A model generated the notes under the pieces. It was given only the letters and a program-made list of their open reading frames with translations, did no database searches and was not told the DNA's origin. A program made the translations under genes and the position numbers. DNA of 64,000 bases from Bombardia bombarda (lineage: Eukaryota; Ascomycota; Sordariomycetes; Sordariales; Lasiosphaeriaceae), in NCBI GenBank assembly GCA_030512295.1, contig JAULSR010000004.1, forward strand, positions 1,178,001-1,242,000, given 5' to 3'. Positions 39,667 to 53,271 of the stretch are shown piece by piece; the stretch's first letter is position 1; each line of letters starts with the position of its first letter.

Positions 39667-41156
39667 TTATCTCATGTTGCTGGTATCGAATGAGAACTGT
39701 GTCGGAAAGGCCATGCTAGCGCTCAGCCCAAATGGGTCGAACTCGAAGCCGGGGTCGAGCAGCTGCGTCATAGACGGATACGAGGGGTGCTGGTTGTTGC
39801 TGGGGGGACCATCCATCGGGGACTGGCCACCCATATGATGACCGCCGGGGGGTCCGGTCGGCGTGGGCGATGGGTAGGAAGCGCCGGGGTAGGGGCCGGG
39901 TCCGTTCGGGGTGTCGGGTGGATCGCTCGGGTCGTCCATCATATCGGCGGCATCATACTCCTGTTCTGTACATACGGGATAAACCTAGGACGGGCACAGT
40001 TCTATAAAGGGGGAGGGAGGGGGGTAAAAAAAAACGGGGCAGCTTGCCGAGTTGCTCAATATGATTCTGGAAAGAAGGGGTGGGATAGAACGGAGGCGCG
40101 TTCGGACCAACACCCCCTCTCATATGGCCGGCTCCGTGATGGAGCGCTGCCATCTGCATCTGCCGCTGGGCCGCCATGCTGGCCATGCCGGCCATGCCGC
40201 TCACCTGCGGCGGCGGTGGGGCTTTCATGCTTGTCGTTGGGGGCATCGCTGGTCGGATCGGGGCCCCCATTTGGTCGGAACCAGTCAGTGATGCGCTGTG
40301 CTGGGAGCTGTACGAGGTTGCTGTCGGTGAAGCAGAGTGTGAGGATGGCGTTGGCCTGTTCTTGGGCGATGGGGCGGATGAGTGAGAGTGAATCGGGGCT
40401 GGTAGTGGGGACATGGTGACCCCAGGTTCGAGCTTTGGAGCAACGCTTGAGTTTGATCTGCGAGAATGATGTCTGTGAAGGAGAGCCCGTTGAATTGGTG
40501 GAGGGTGCACCAGATTATGGGGCATATGAGTTGGACCGAGATTTGGGCTGCCAGTTTTGGCACGAAGCTCAGCTTGCACGTCAATCCCTATCCAAAGACT
40601 CAGATCAGCCACAGATCAGCCACACAAGAACCACAATATGATGCAAGCATTTATATGGTACCTTTCTCAAGTAGGATACGTTCTAACAATGAGTTTTTGT
40701 AGCGAAGCATCAGACATTCGTCGGCTGCATGGCGGTGGGCAGCCTGGAGATTGGAAAGGTTTTGCTCATGGGTGTGAATAGCCTCCTCTAGCTGTTTGAT
40801 GTACTCGGTTCGTCTTTCCCTGAATGCAGCCTGTGCCTGACGGTTCCTCTGCTTCCGTTCCTCGGATGTCGCATAGATCTGCAAGCACCGTGTTAGGCCC
40901 ATATTCTGTTTCTCTTATTCCATCGTGCCTTCTCCATTTTATTATCGGAGAAAGATTGCGGGTGAAACAACAAGACATGGCATGCGTATCTGATATTTTA
41001 AAAACAACTTACAGGCTTGCGGCCCCCTTTTCGCTTCGGTTGTTGACTCTCCTGTTGGGCGTTGTTGGGTGGGGCATCTCCTTCTGGACTCGAGTCCATC
41101 GAATCGTCACTCTCTTCTTTGGTTGGATCCATTTGATCGATAGACATCTCTGCCAT
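39667..41156 (-). CDS. bZIP transcription factor (Yap/Pap1-type basic region)
   Basis: Four exons: 41156-41013, 40878-40662, 40587-40048 and 39965-39667, giving 399 aa. The basic region at about 56-71 contains NRQAQAAFR, matching the NxxAQxxFR signature of the Yap/Pap1 class. A leucine-zipper-like helix follows to about residue 120. The rest is rich in Pro, Ser, Gly, His and Met, and the C-terminal part (MMDDPSDPPD onward) looks like an acidic/proline-rich activation region. Introns 1 and 2 are canonical (GTAAGT and GTACCA donors). Intron 3 (39966-40047, 82 nt) appears to start with GC (GCAAGC) and end in TACAG. Joining there gives HIEQLEQEYDAADMMDD in frame, while no nearby GT donor does. 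The frame is also open 62 codons upstream to an ATG at 41342, so the start is not certain. Function is inferred as nuclear DNA-binding regulator; the regulon is unknown. Confidence 0.9.
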
Positions 41157-41681
41157 GTCCTTGTTCTGGGAGTATCCGAGACAGCTGCAACGGACGGGAT
41201 GGTCGGTCTTATGCAGCCGAGAAGGTCGTCTTTTTTTCTTCTTCAAGCGGTGTATGGCCCTTTTTGAAACCCTGTTGCTCGTGATATCTGCACCTGCGCA
41301 GTAGCAATACGACAACACGACAACAAACGCAAGAAGGCGCACTGTGCTTCAACAATGCGAACTGACAAGCCTTGAACCCAAAGAGGAACTTGTGTGTGCG
41401 GGGCAACAGCGGCAGCGACAGCGGTAGTAGCGGGCACCTAAAATGCTGCAGGGTAGGGCGGGAGGTAGGGCGGGACGAGCTGCACCACTTCGAAAAAGCT
41501 TGGGTCTTTTTTTTTCCTTTGCAAGATGGGACGACTCTCACTAGAGGCGCTTCTGCCACTTTAGTGGCACCGTAGGCGTTGATGATAGACGTGGAATAAA
41601 ATGTCCGACGAGGGCACTGTTCGGGGCAAGTCTCGGGACCAGGGATGACGCCAATCAGTGCTTGGTGCTCAGTGCGTCATC

Positions 41682-41739
41682 TGGGGAAGTTTGGGGTTTG
41701 GGTTTTGGGTTTTGGGGGGCGGGAAGAGGGGGGAGGGGT
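41682..41739 (+). other. G-run tract with quadruplex potential
   Basis: Many runs of three to six G separated by short T-rich spacers (GGGG, GGGG, GGG, GGG, GGGGGG, GGG, GGGGGG, GGGG). It lies about 530-580 bases upstream of the bZIP ATG, on the strand opposite its mRNA-like strand. Confidence 0.6.
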
Positions 41740-41830
41740 GATCCGACAGTCTGGAACCTGGGATTGGGAACCGGTCGAAGAAGGTGAGTCCCGGCGATAA
41801 GGTTGGCAGTAGAGGGTACTTGGCTTGGTA

Positions 41831-41887
41831 GGGGCTGGTCGGGGCTGGTCGGGGCTGGTCGGGGCTGGTCGGGGCTGGTCGGGGCTG
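41831..41887. repeat. 10-bp tandem repeat upstream of the bZIP gene
   Basis: The unit GGGGCTGGTC occurs five times exactly in register and continues with a partial copy. The 10-bp period is close to one turn of DNA. Confidence 0.9.
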
Positions 41888-44800
41888 GAGAATTCCCCCA
41901 GATATCGTGTGTCAGAGCCTATTTTGTCGAGGCAGGCAAGACAGGTTTGGGAGGTCAGAGATAAGCTGGAGGGCGATGACAGGTTGGGTATGTGTAAGGG
42001 AAAGAGAAAACTGGGAGGGTTTTATGTAATGTTAATGTCAGTGGTGGTGGTAGGGTCCGCAACCTGCCGCTAGCATGTCCTTGGACTCTGAAGCACCGCC
42101 TTTGGTCTGGTACTTTTGATACTTCAGGTACCTCCAGGGCCAAAACCCCGTCACCTGGCCCCCCCCCTCTCTGAGCTCCCCCTCTCTGGGCTTGGCCGAC
42201 TCCGCGTTCTGTTCGACAGAGATTGCTCTGTTCCACCCCAACTCTGGATAATGGAACTTTGAGGAGCTCCCCCCCCCCCGGTTTTGGGCGATGGCGACTC
42301 GACCACGTCGTCTGATACTTGAACCTCGAAAGCCCCTTCTCCCTAGGGAGCAAGCTCACAGTCAGTTCACAGTTCCGCCTCCCGTCTCGCTCCCGTTCGT
42401 CCCTCGACAATCAGCCGTCCGGTCCGTCACTGGCCCACGCCACTCCTGGGTCCTCTCCACCTTATGTCGACCGGGAAATGCGCTGGGACACCCGAGATGC
42501 AGTCTTCAACCCCCCAGGCCCCCAGGTTGCAAGGTGCACGATGCCAGTTTAGTCCGCCTGCAGCACGCGGCAGTCAATGATTTGCGTGGTCTTGGAGGAT
42601 GGCTGGGTGCTTCTCCACGTCGCCCGTTTATTTGTTCGTCCCGACTGGCTCGCTGCCTGTCTCCTGACTGCTGCCACGGACAGGCGAACAAGACCGCCGT
42701 GTGCTGTGCTGCCTTCTGAGGCCTAGGACCTGGTCTTTGCTACCCCTCAGACGAGTCAACAATGGAACCCCGTGTGGATCTGGCTTGTCCTTGCCAGGTG
42801 CTGCCGAAACCGAAACTGAATCCAGTGATATACCCGCTGGCAAGACGCAAAAGACATGAGCTTACAATGACAATACAGCTAGCAGCAGTTCTTTAAGCCT
42901 GTGAGAATGGAAAAAGTCGAATTAAAAGTCGACAATCAAGAGCAACAAGATCATCTTCAAAAGAGCTTGAAGGCTTTGGGAGAGGGAACTGTCCTTCCTC
43001 CAACTGGGCGGCACCTGGTTATAAGTGCCTTGTGGAGACAAGGTACTTCGCCCGCAAGTCACTCAGACAAGGGCCTCTTGCCTCGTTAGTCAACCCATCT
43101 GAATTCTGGGCACAGGCAGTTCGCCCTCAATTCAAACATCCTACATGACGCCGAGGACGCATGGACCAAGTGACAATGGTGCCCGTCCTGGCCTTGCCGA
43201 TGACGCATGCTGGTCTGGTTGCTGATGAACGAAGCCTCGTAGCAGCAGGCCAGCAGCCAACCCGTGCCAAGCAAGATTGGATTGGCATTGCGTTGGCACA
43301 TCCCCTTGACAGCGAAGTCGCTAGTTAGTTCCTGGTTCTCTTTGACGAGCGATCCAATGGACGTGTTTGGCCAGGACGCAATATACCCAACACCCCCTTT
43401 ACAGAGATGCTGGACGAATCTCACATTGCTTTTTTCTTTTCTTCGTTAGTTGCGAAGCCTGAGTTTTTAAGCTTTGTTCGGGAAACCCCACTGGTGACCC
43501 TGGGAGTGATTTCTTGCGCACGCCATTCCGTGAGCACTGACAGCCATTCGAAAAGGGGTTCTTTGGACCAATGATCCCGGTTCGGCTTCGGATTGCCGAT
43601 TGGGACGGTGGACCATGTCATATCCTGTCTGAGGCTCCAGTTTCGATCTCAGCTCTGCATGGCTACCGGGCTTAAGTCCAAGGGAGAATATTCACCTGGT
43701 CCAAAGTTGAGAATGACAGCCCTGAGCAAGCTCGTCGATGATGTTAGTTGGTTGTGAGACTATTGTTGACACTTAGCCCATATGGACCGTCTATGAGGAA
43801 TGCTTTCCGCTAGAGATTCAGACCCATTAACTACCATTTCTCAATGGAGATACTAAAGCTCTATTGATAACTCTGCAGCATATGTGAATTATAGGGACTT
43901 GACTAGGCGAGCATTGATTCGTAGCTGGACGCGGTGTTATATCCCAGTGCTACACATGAGTTGAGTAATTAGTCCCATACGCTTCGGATTCCTGTCTATC
44001 CTCTCGAGAGATATCAGATAATTTGGAGTGGTTAGGAAATTTGTCTCCTCCTTCGTGTTACCGGCGCTCTCAGAAGAAGTGATGGTGGTCTTCATATTCG
44101 TATCCGACAGCGAGATCGGGGTATCCGGCTCAGGAGGGGTGAAAGGTGGAGCATGGAGGCGTCAGGGTTTTCTTGTTGGCGTGGCAGGCAGCTCCATGCA
44201 CCACGCTGCATTGGACTCGAGGCCTGAGACGACGCGGTACAACACGTGAACGAAGAGCGGAGCCAGCGTTCCTTTCGCCTTGCCAAGGGAACAAGCACCC
44301 AGAGATTTTTTCATGATCACCTGAGCTCGAAAAAAAATAGGCGGTCGGATACCACTGGTGGTTCAATGTTCACTCCCCGCCTCGGGTACTCGACCGTAAA
44401 GTACCTCGTCACTTAGACCGTTTTGGCCGAACCATGCTTGCATTAGTTAGGGCGCGTTTTGGGACCCCAATCAGCAACTGCGCACGAATTTGTTCAACCT
44501 CCACCCAGATGATTCAGACGCAACGATCTTCCTAGGAGCAGAAAGAACCCTCCAAGTTCGGACTTCGCCAGCTGCCGAGTGACACCCATCAGACCGGGAT
44601 CGAAGCTCTGAAAATCGTGAACACAGTCAAGGCTGGTCGGAACGCCCCCTTGACTCTTTGCAGACGTGGCTGTCGCGGCTTGTTGCCAAGGGCGGATGGA
44701 CGTTATTGGGGCGCTTCCCATAGCCAGGAAGGTGAAATGATGACTGGATTGCGAACTGGCGGGCTGAACCGCAAGAACCTAGTCAGTTGACAAGACAGTT

Positions 44801-47463
44801 GTTGGTGGCTTGAATGGCTTGCAAGGTCCTTTGACCGACATGCATCGAAGGCACCAAGACGATGAAAAGACGGCAACAAGATTCCTGAACTGCCCGACCA
44901 GGGTAACTGTGAGATCTGAAGGACATACCCCTGGTACCGCGTATGTACCCTGTCTAAAAGGAAATCGCCGTCTACGGGGTACCCGCCAACTAGGTAGTAC
45001 CAAGCTGCTGCAATGCAATGCACGCACAGGCACTGGACAATGTTGGTCGACGCTTTTGGTCTTTAGACAGTCCCACACAACCAGCCATCCAGCCAGCGAG
45101 CCAGCGAGCCAGCCTCTTGTACGTCTTTGTTTGAACCCGCGCTCAACTTCAGTCGAGAAGCAATAGCTGCACACAGAGAGATTCCACTACACGATCTGGG
45201 ATTAGTGCAGGCGGTTACCTGTCGATAGCTCATATGCTAAGGACCGGCACGAACCTGGCGTTAGGCAGTGCCTCGAAGAAGACAACCAGCTCATCCGAAT
45301 TAGGTTAGTGAGCGCGAGCTTGAAAACGGAGCCGGCTCGGCGGGGTAGAACTCATCCTTGAAGGTCGACTTTGCATCTCCGAGGAGAAGGCACCCGAATG
45401 AACGCTCGAGGCTGCGGTCACTGGCATCACTGGCCACCGACGTCCCAGGTCTTGCCGAGAACGTGAAATTCGCCAGACGTTGTGTTTGAGAAGAACACCG
45501 GTTCATATCTGCCATAATAATGCGCCAAGTTCGGGCATACCAAGGTAGCAGGCCTTGGCTGGGGTGAGCATCGCTACTTCTTGCGCGTCTTGCTATGTAT
45601 CGACGGCCACAAGGGCCGGGGGGGAGGTGACTGCCAGCCTCCGTACTCGGTACACAAAGAACAAGGAACAGTGTGTGATGCAGCCTTGACACGAAATGCA
45701 GCCCCGATTTCTGGACACACGTGTGGTTTTAGAAGTACTTTTGCTGAAGCAGCCACTGGCATCAAGAGGAGGGGTTGGTACTTGACATAACTCGTCCAGA
45801 CAGTGCACCTCCCCATTGGATTGGACTTTTAGCCCAGATCGGGAAAAGGTGGCATGGTGGCGAAGCTAAACCTTCTAGAATCCTTCTAGCGGTGCGCTAA
45901 TGCACAATGGCGCCACGGGCATCTTCGGAATGCAAGAAACAGGGTGTGACCCAACGTGAAAGTCGACACACTCGACACCCTCGACACCGAAGAGCCATGA
46001 CATGACCGAACAGCTGGTTCAGCAATCCGATATTTCAGCTTCGAGCGCCAGCTCACAACCGGTGAGAAGTGCAATCTCCCCATGAGGGAATATCGTCGTC
46101 TTCGAATGATGATCCTCGATGACATGCGGCGAGCCCGTCCGATGAGGCTGCTGTTTATCTACTTCAAGGGGCAGGCTGATGAGTTCAGTTGAAACCATCA
46201 CATGCGAGTCGCCTGAAGAGGTTCGCTCTCACACAGGTCCCCAGTGGTTCAGTCGTGGGCTCAAGATGTGCATTTCGGGGAGCCTCGTCTATCATCGTCG
46301 AAGTGTGTTGTGTCGATATGTCAGCGGGCTGGGTGGGGGAAGCTTCAATGGGATCCCACCAGTTACGAGAAAGCAGGCATATCTTTGGCTTGCATGAGGA
46401 ACGTGCTGTAGATACGAATGACCTCTCCGGAGCTCAAGGAGAACATGCGTCGATTTTCATTTCAATACCTGTATGGCTGGCAAGCTCTGGGTGCACGTCT
46501 ACGAAGACTGGGTGTCTCGCAAATTCCGAGGCAGAGGTCGATTGACTTTCCTATCCAGACCTGGCTGATGGTGTAGTGAAGACTGTGAATTCGAGACATT
46601 ATGAAATTCTACCGCTGCTGTCTCCGTCATTCTTGGCCATTCAGCGTGACAATCTCTGGCTTCTAATGACTGTGCTGGAAGATTTGCAGCAAGTGTTGAC
46701 CGCGGTGGAATGTTGGATCTGTCCTGTCTGTGAGAGCTGTCCATACTAATGAAAGACTGGGAGCAAGACTGTGCAATACGGATGACCGTAGGGATCGCGA
46801 CCACAAAAAGTTAGTTTTGTGTAGCAGGGTTGACAGTATTCATGATGATAGCTGCAACCTTGTCCGTTGCTCGACAAAGGCTGCCATGTTGTCTATGTTG
46901 TTTTCTGTATGCGGGACTGCCTAGCTCTGGCGATGCACTGCAGAACATAAGGTAGGTAGGTAGCCTTGTAATGTTGACTGAGAGGTGACGTGGTAGTTGA
47001 TGAGTAGAAGTTGCGACGTCGCCAAATTTACGGAGAGAAAGTTTAAAATGGAAGAAATGGGCTGACGATGGGTGGTTATCATCGAACCCATCGCGTCACG
47101 TCTCGAGCGTTGAAGTGGGGCAAGGACCACGCGGTGGGCACAGTGTGTGGGGCCGCGCGTAAACTGTGATACCAAACTGTGCTGCTGCCAAAATAATCGG
47201 GCAGTTTACGCCAGGGTTTGTTTACTTCTCGCTTCAATAGGCGAATCAGACGCGAACACCCCGCTTGCTTCCTCCTCTTTGCACCTTCCACCGTCGTGTT
47301 TTCTGACATCATCCCTACGGTCCATCTCCCGCCCTTCCTTCTTCCGCCATCATTCCACCCAGGAAGACCGTTGCTTTGGGCCGTCAACCAAGTTGACCCG
47401 TATTTTCAATCGCGAAATAAAACCACCGGTTGCCTCTTCTGCTCGCATTGCGCGCCAAACACG

Positions 47464-49768
47464 ATGGCACGTCGTTCTGCGCGCCTGGCAAGCGTCACCA
47501 AGGTAAGGAAAAATCCGTCACGTTTTGCACCATCTTAATTGTGAATACCATCGCGGACGTGCTAACCCGTGCCGCTCACTCTAGTCGCCCAAACCGGCCG
47601 CCGAGGTGCCCAGCCTATCTTCTGTTGTCGAGCGCGATGGCAGTCCCGAGAAGAGCGTCGCACAGAGCCTGAACGCCGCTGTTTCGTCCCCGATGCCAGC
47701 ACCCAAAACCCCCGGATCCTCGTCGCCAGTCAAGCCGCCCATGTCGGAGATGCATCCCGCCAAGTTCCACCACAGCATGGCTGCCCCCTCGTCTGGATTG
47801 CGTTTGGGCTTCACCGATATCAAGCCAACTACCAATCGAGACAGCAAGATCCCTGCCGCCCTGCAAACCACGCCCTCCAAGATTGGAGGAGTCCCGACTT
47901 CGCCCTTTACCTTTCGCTTTGCTCGTCAGACCGCCACTGACCTGAAGCTTGGCCCCGAGGCGCAGCGCATGATGGACGAGCTTCGCGAGGAGGCTCTCAG
48001 GATCAAGGCGGATCTGAAAGCCAAGCGCGAGGCCGGAGAAGAGAATGAAGACGAGCAGACCGAAGAGGAGCAAGCCAACACACGCAAGATTGCCAAGGCA
48101 AAGGGCAAGGCTGGCCGTTATAGTGCCGTCCACATGGCAGAGTTCAAGAAGATGGACTCGATCGCCAACCACCCCTCGGCATTCAGAGCCCAGCCTGGTC
48201 GCACCACCACCCCTCTCAAGACAGGCATCAAGCGGAGCCAGTCCAAAGCAAACCTCGATGAGCGCGAGGCAACTCTTACTCCTCTCAAGTCAGGTATCAA
48301 ACGAAGCCAGTCCAAGGCAGACCTCAATGAACGCGAGTCGGTTCGTGCCAAGCAGCCTGTTTCGGCGATTGCTATCGCCAAATCTTTGTCGCCCGTCAAG
48401 CGCGCCCGGCAGCATCGTGTCGACGACGCGTCGAGCAACCGCCCAGTTTCGCAGGATGGAAGCGCGCTCCCCAGACCAGTATCTGCTGGAATCGGCTCTG
48501 GCATTCCTCGGTCCAAGCCTAGCTTTGCTTCGCTTATGACGCCAACTAAGTCATCGCTGGCCCGGACTGCCAGCGTCAAGACGCTGATGCACGGTTCTCT
48601 TCTCAGGTCGCCATCCAAAGTCAGCATGAACGGAGGCCTGGTCCGGTCCGCTACGACCAACAACCTGCCAGTAGCCAAGGAAGAAACAGGAAAGGATGCC
48701 GAGAAGGAGAAGGAAGCGGAGGCACCTCGCGCCGAGATCACAAGCCCCAAGAGCAGATTTGATAGAGTCAAATCCATGTTCCGAGGCAAGATCGCGAACG
48801 CTACCAAGGCCAAGAGTGCTCTCCCTCTCCCTTCAGCCCTCACGTCTCAGACACCAGCCCCTACTCGGTCCCAGAAAGTAGACACTCTGGCTGCCCCATT
48901 TACCACACCAGGCCGCAAGCTCATCAAGCGCGTCGCTTTCACTCCCGAGGCGCAACGTGCAGCGCTGACACAGAACTCGCCATCGCCCGTCAAGTCCGGC
49001 ATCCCTCGGTCAAAGTCGCAGAGGCAAATACTCGGCGAGGTCCACTATCCCACTCTTGACGCCATCGTCATGGCCGAAGAGAGCATCGACCGCGGCATCT
49101 CATATCCAGACCTCTCAGAGTTCGCAGATGCTTCAGAGCGACGCCCACTCCCAGAGCCTCCCATCCGGAAGCTTAACATCGCCAAGAAGTCCGCTGAAGC
49201 CTCGGTCCCCGGCACCTTTACTTTCCGGAGCGACCGCACAATCAACTTTGACAGCAAGTCGCCCGAGTTCGGCACCTCCCCCGGCCAGTCCAGCGTCCGC
49301 CCGGTCCGCCCTTCGATCCTGCCCAGCGAACACATGCCAGGCAGCTTCCCCGACTCCTCTGTCATAGGCGTTGGTGCCGCTGGTGCTACTGCTGACAGCG
49401 GTAGCCCGAACAAGGAGAACGAGGCGCCGCCCGTCTTCCTGGCGCTGCCGCACGGCATGAGGAATAAGAAGCGCAACCGCGCCAGCACCGACGAGCAGGA
49501 GGCCGAGGAGGAGGCGGCCGAGCGCGCGGCCAAGAAGCGCAAGCACGAGATGGTGCCCGAGGGAGATGCCCTCCTGGCGCCGAGGCTGATGGCCAGCGCG
49601 GCCAAGAAGCATAACCTTGGCCTGGGCGGCAGCAGCAGCAGCCCCAAGAAGCAGGTCTCTGCCCCGAGCCGGATCGGCGGTGGTGGCACGCCGAGCCCGA
49701 CGAAGAAGAGGGGGATGATCAGTCTGAGTCGGCTCCAGATGCTGTCGAGGCCGAAGGCGAGGAAGTGA
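47464..49768 (+). CDS. Basic Ser/Pro-rich protein with SxIP motifs, unknown function
   Basis: Two exons, 47464-47502 and 47585-49768, with an 82-nt intron (GTAAGG donor, CTAG acceptor), giving 740 aa starting MARRSARLASVTKSPKPA. No known domain is recognised. It is strongly basic and low in complexity, with a probable helix at about 125-170 (MMDELREEALRIKADLKAKR). It has a duplicated motif: LKTGIKRSQSKANLDERE is followed by LKSGIKRSQSKADLNERE. FTFR occurs twice. Three SxIP tetrapeptides in Ser/Pro/basic context are near residues 100 (SKIP), 318 (SGIPRSK) and 484 (SGIPRSK). SxIP in such context is the EB1-binding motif of microtubule plus-end tracking proteins, so a cytoskeletal or spindle role is conceivable. 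Several basic clusters (for example AAKKRKHE near the C-terminus) could be nuclear localisation signals. Function remains unassigned. Confidence 0.85.
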
Positions 49769-51075
49769 GGGGGTGCTTTCTGCTTGTGCTTGACGATGAT
49801 TATTACACATTTCTGGTGTTAGCCCCCGTTTCATGCTGAAATGGGGTTCGTCGTTTTCTGGTCTTGGATGAGCTGTTGGTGTTGCAAAAGACACCCGTCA
49901 TATATATGCTCTGGTGGGTACCGAGGGTGGGTGTACTGCGTATGGAGTAAACACATGCTTGACCCACTCTGGTTGCTTTCCGGAGCTCTATCAATGGGGA
50001 TGTCTGCTGTAATAAAGCTTTCTGGGTGTGCGGGTGGTTTTATTTCTGGTTCTTCGTTACATTATTGGTGCTATCTTGTCTCTTCTTTCCTTCTTGGCAG
50101 CTTGACTGCTAGCGAGCAGGGGGTGGTGACCGGACGGCCGATCGGCTGTTTCTGGCTACCTACCCAGGTACATGGGCTGGCGATATCGGGGAAACGGGTC
50201 GTCATGGGATGGACAAAAGGCGTCTTTTATCCATTTACGGGAAGTAACAAGCACCGCAATGCGGGTGGCTTACTGCTAGGTAGTTTTGGGGTTATGCTCT
50301 CTCTGATTGATGGTAGGGATATACTCTTTTTTATTTCCTCAGGATCGAGCTGTTTACTCATGGAGTATTGTGGAGGTTTGTAGGATTACAGAAACACAAA
50401 AAGTGCATTATTTCAGTTGTTATATATGACGTTAATCGGCAATTGCCTTTTGTCAAGGTCCTTTGGCTAATAGGAGGTGGGTGGTGGCAAGTTCCATGCG
50501 GGCCATGGCTGCCTGTCTTGCTCGTCTCGAGGGCGTGTTGTCGATTGCTCCTTCCACTTCTTCAAAATACTTACTACTGGAGCAAATAACATTCGAGTTG
50601 GCGATTCGTATCTGGATGCACTCCTGTCATCCACGAGGCATACGCCGTCATGGAATTATCTCTCGCTACTATGGGCAGCAGTACATTATAGATCTCCCAC
50701 TCCTCCCACGCGTTCACTCACTCCTTGATTAACAGCGGTTTTCAGACTTATTCGCTTTTCGACGATCTCTTTGAACAGATTCCCATCACTCAGTCATCGC
50801 TTTCTTTTGGGACGATCAGCAGCCTGCAACACTCGTTAGATGAGGGGAAGATACTGTCGCCATCTTCTGTTGGACGTTGTCTTGGCTGTCTCACCCAGAC
50901 CGACTGGAGACAACCGAACACACACAAATGCCTCTCGTTTCAAGTGATCGATTTGACCACTCACCCATCCCTCTGTCACAGAAACTGGCTCTTCACTGGA
51001 TCACACCACATATCAGCCCAGGGGGTGGCCTACGAACTCACCTAAGCAACCACTAAAACCGCCATCGCCGCCATC
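49769..51075. other. Intergenic region before the LIM gene
   Basis: No gene can be supported. A 180-codon frame (49841-50383 +) overlaps the 3' flank of the preceding gene and is rich in Trp, Cys and Gly. The last few hundred bases should hold the LIM gene promoter and leader. Confidence 0.5.
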
Positions 51076-51229
51076 ATGCGCAGCAGCAACAATACCAACC
51101 CGGCACGCTCACCCCCAACAACAAACCACCACCACCACCAGTATGCGCCTACAACCCCCTCCTCCTCCTCCTCCCGACTGCCCTCCAACATACTACAGCA
51201 CCAACACTCACATCCACAACACCACCGCC

Positions 51230-51278
<49 letters not shown>

Positions 51279-53271
51279 CCACGTCTTTACCTGTACCTTC
51301 TGCTGGCACATCTCATCGGGACAGCCCCACATCGTCGGCCGGTCCTCCGCCCGCCTGGCCTGCGCCCCCTGCCACCGGGCACTCGTCAGCCTCGCCATCT
51401 GCTAGGTCTGCGGCGAGGTGGTGGTGCGCGGCGACGCGTGCGTCAGTCTCGGCTGGTGCTTCTGGCACCGCGCCTGCTACGGCTGTCTGCTGTGCGGCAG
51501 CCGGCTGGTGGCGCAGGGCCCGCGGGTCTCGGACCTCTTTGTTAAGGACGAAGAGCAGGTCAGGGCCGAGAAGGAGAGGGCGGGGAGACTGGGTGCGAAG
51601 GAGAAGTGGGCGTGGGAGGATGTTGGTTTTGGGTTGGGATTGGGGGGCGGTAAAGATGGCGGTGATGCTTGGTTGGGGAGGGGAAAGGGAAGCACGGAGA
51701 TTGACCAGGTGCCGCTTTGTGCCAATTGCGTGGTGGAGGTGGACATGGACGGCCTAGATGAGCGGTCGGTTGTGCAGAAGGGGCTGAGGAGGACGGACAA
51801 GATTGACGGAGGGTTGAGTCGGAGGCGGTGGGAGGTGAGGGAGGAGGAGGAGGCTGCTGCTGCTGTGGGAAATCGCGGCGGTAATAATACCATCCATCTG
51901 CACAAGAGACGAGACGGTCGGTCTATCCATGGGGATGGGACGGGCGGGTCGGAGACGGCGGATGCTACGGTGGATTCTGGTCCAGTCTATGTCTCCATCA
52001 TCGACCCTATCGGCAGGCCGGCTTTCAGACCAAGCCCGACGAAACCGATCCCGGACTTCATGCGGTATGCCACAGCCTCCAGCAGGACTGTTCGCGAGAT
52101 TTCGGGCGGCGGTAACGACAGGAAGAATGTTGCTGAATTTGACCAGAACTTTGTTCGGGACTGGCGCCTCAAGGCCCGCAGGACAGCAAGTAACCTCTCG
52201 CATGCATCTACCGTCTTACCGGAGAACCCATCGCCGTCTACTCAGCATCATCAGCAGCAGCAGCAGAGACCTCGCATACCCTCAGTGGAAATGGTGCCAC
52301 CGCCATCATTCTCCTCAGAACTATTGTCGAACGCATACCGCACCCGGAGAGGAGCAGTACACAAGGGGGCTTCATTCGTCATCGCGGAGCCACTCATCCT
52401 GCCATCGTCACAACTGATGCCGCAGCAGATGATACCCCAGCACGCCAATCCCGGAAACAACCTCTCGTCATCCACCTTCTCGACATATGCCACACCGCCC
52501 GAGTATCCCTCGCCCCCGTCATCCTATGGGAGAGGATCACCCGATACACTCACCGATACAACCCAAAGTCACGATGAGCCACGCAAGAACAAGGGAGGCC
52601 ATGTACTACCCAGCATGCTAAGCCGCTCAACCTTCTCAAGCAATTTACATCGCTCAGGCAGCGGCAGCAACACCAACATCAGCTACGCAACCACGACCAC
52701 TTCAGGCAGCGCAGGCGGCCGAGACAGCAGCAGCAGCGGCGTCCAGAGCCAGAGCTATAGCCAGAGCCAGGGTCTGAGCCACAGCCACTCTCTCAAGAGA
52801 ACCCCCGCCATCACCATCAGCAGACAGAAAAGCCAGTGGTCCATGCCTAGTTCTTCTGGTCAAGCCGCCACGCCGCATATTCATCGCATGCAGACCGCCT
52901 ACTCTGCTATGCCGCTATCTTCATCCGAGTACATCGAGCGGTACCAGCCCGGTGCGGGTATGGGCACGAGCAACAGCACGAGCATGGGAAGAGGGCCGCA
53001 GACGACGACAGTCACCACCATGCCATCACCGGCGACAACCATCCGCCGGGAGCCGTCGGGGACGATTGGGCTGAAGGGACAGGTCGTGGCCAAGATGAAG
53101 CGCAGCAGTAGCGCCAGGGCGGAGCCGACTATGGGGTTGGTGAGCGAGGAGACGGCTGGCGGCTCTGGTGGTGGTGGTGGTGGTGGTGGTGGTGGCGATA
53201 ATGGTAATGGTCGCGGGACGACAAAACGGCGGAGTGTGCAGGCGGAGTTGAGGAGGTTGTTTGGGCGTTGA
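51076..53271 (+). CDS. LIM-domain protein gene interrupted by one in-frame TAG
   Basis: One reading frame of 732 codons with a single TAG at codon 110 (51403-51405) before the true stop. Upstream is a Ser/His-rich N-terminus, a 16-residue polyGln tract, and Cys pairs CTFC and CAPC. The LIM zinc ligands straddle the stop: C109, [TAG110], C112, H131, C134, C137, C140, and then C215 and C218 after an unusually long (74-residue) insert. The spacing C-x2-C-x18-H-x2-C-x2-C-x2-C is that of a LIM domain, which mediates protein contacts. The segment after the TAG has no in-frame ATG until 51745, beyond the LIM domain. No usable intron donor or branch site would remove the TAG. The C-terminal two thirds is Ser/Gln/Gly-rich with a polyGly tract and ends in a basic helix (TKRRSVQAELRRLFGR). 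Options are A-to-I mRNA editing (UAG to UGG), a pseudogene, or a base error. Confidence 0.8.
51229..51277. repeat. (CAA)n microsatellite encoding polyGln
   Basis: About 16 CAA units in the LIM gene, read as polyglutamine in its frame. Confidence 0.9.
51390..51418 (+). other. Hairpin with the in-frame TAG at the loop centre
   Basis: CCTCGCC (51390-51396) pairs perfectly with GGCGAGG (51412-51418). The loop is 15 nt (ATCTGCTAGGTCTGC). The A of the TAG (51404) is its eighth, central base. A G-U pair can extend the stem by one. Pairing is read directly; folding in the cell is inferred. Confidence 0.75.
53167..53196. repeat. (GGT)n repeat encoding polyGly
   Basis: About ten GGT units near the 3' end of the LIM gene. 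Confidence 0.85.

Larger units (their letters stand above)
41157..47463. other. 6.3-kb gene-free region between two divergent genes
   Basis: This lies between the bZIP gene (-) and the SxIP protein gene (+). No gene can be supported. Frames of 100-150 codons (for example 41955-42410 -, 44779-45174 -, 45300-45692 -) have no domain and overlap others. A 10-bp tandem repeat and a G-rich tract lie 0.5-0.7 kb upstream of the bZIP start. Confidence 0.5.
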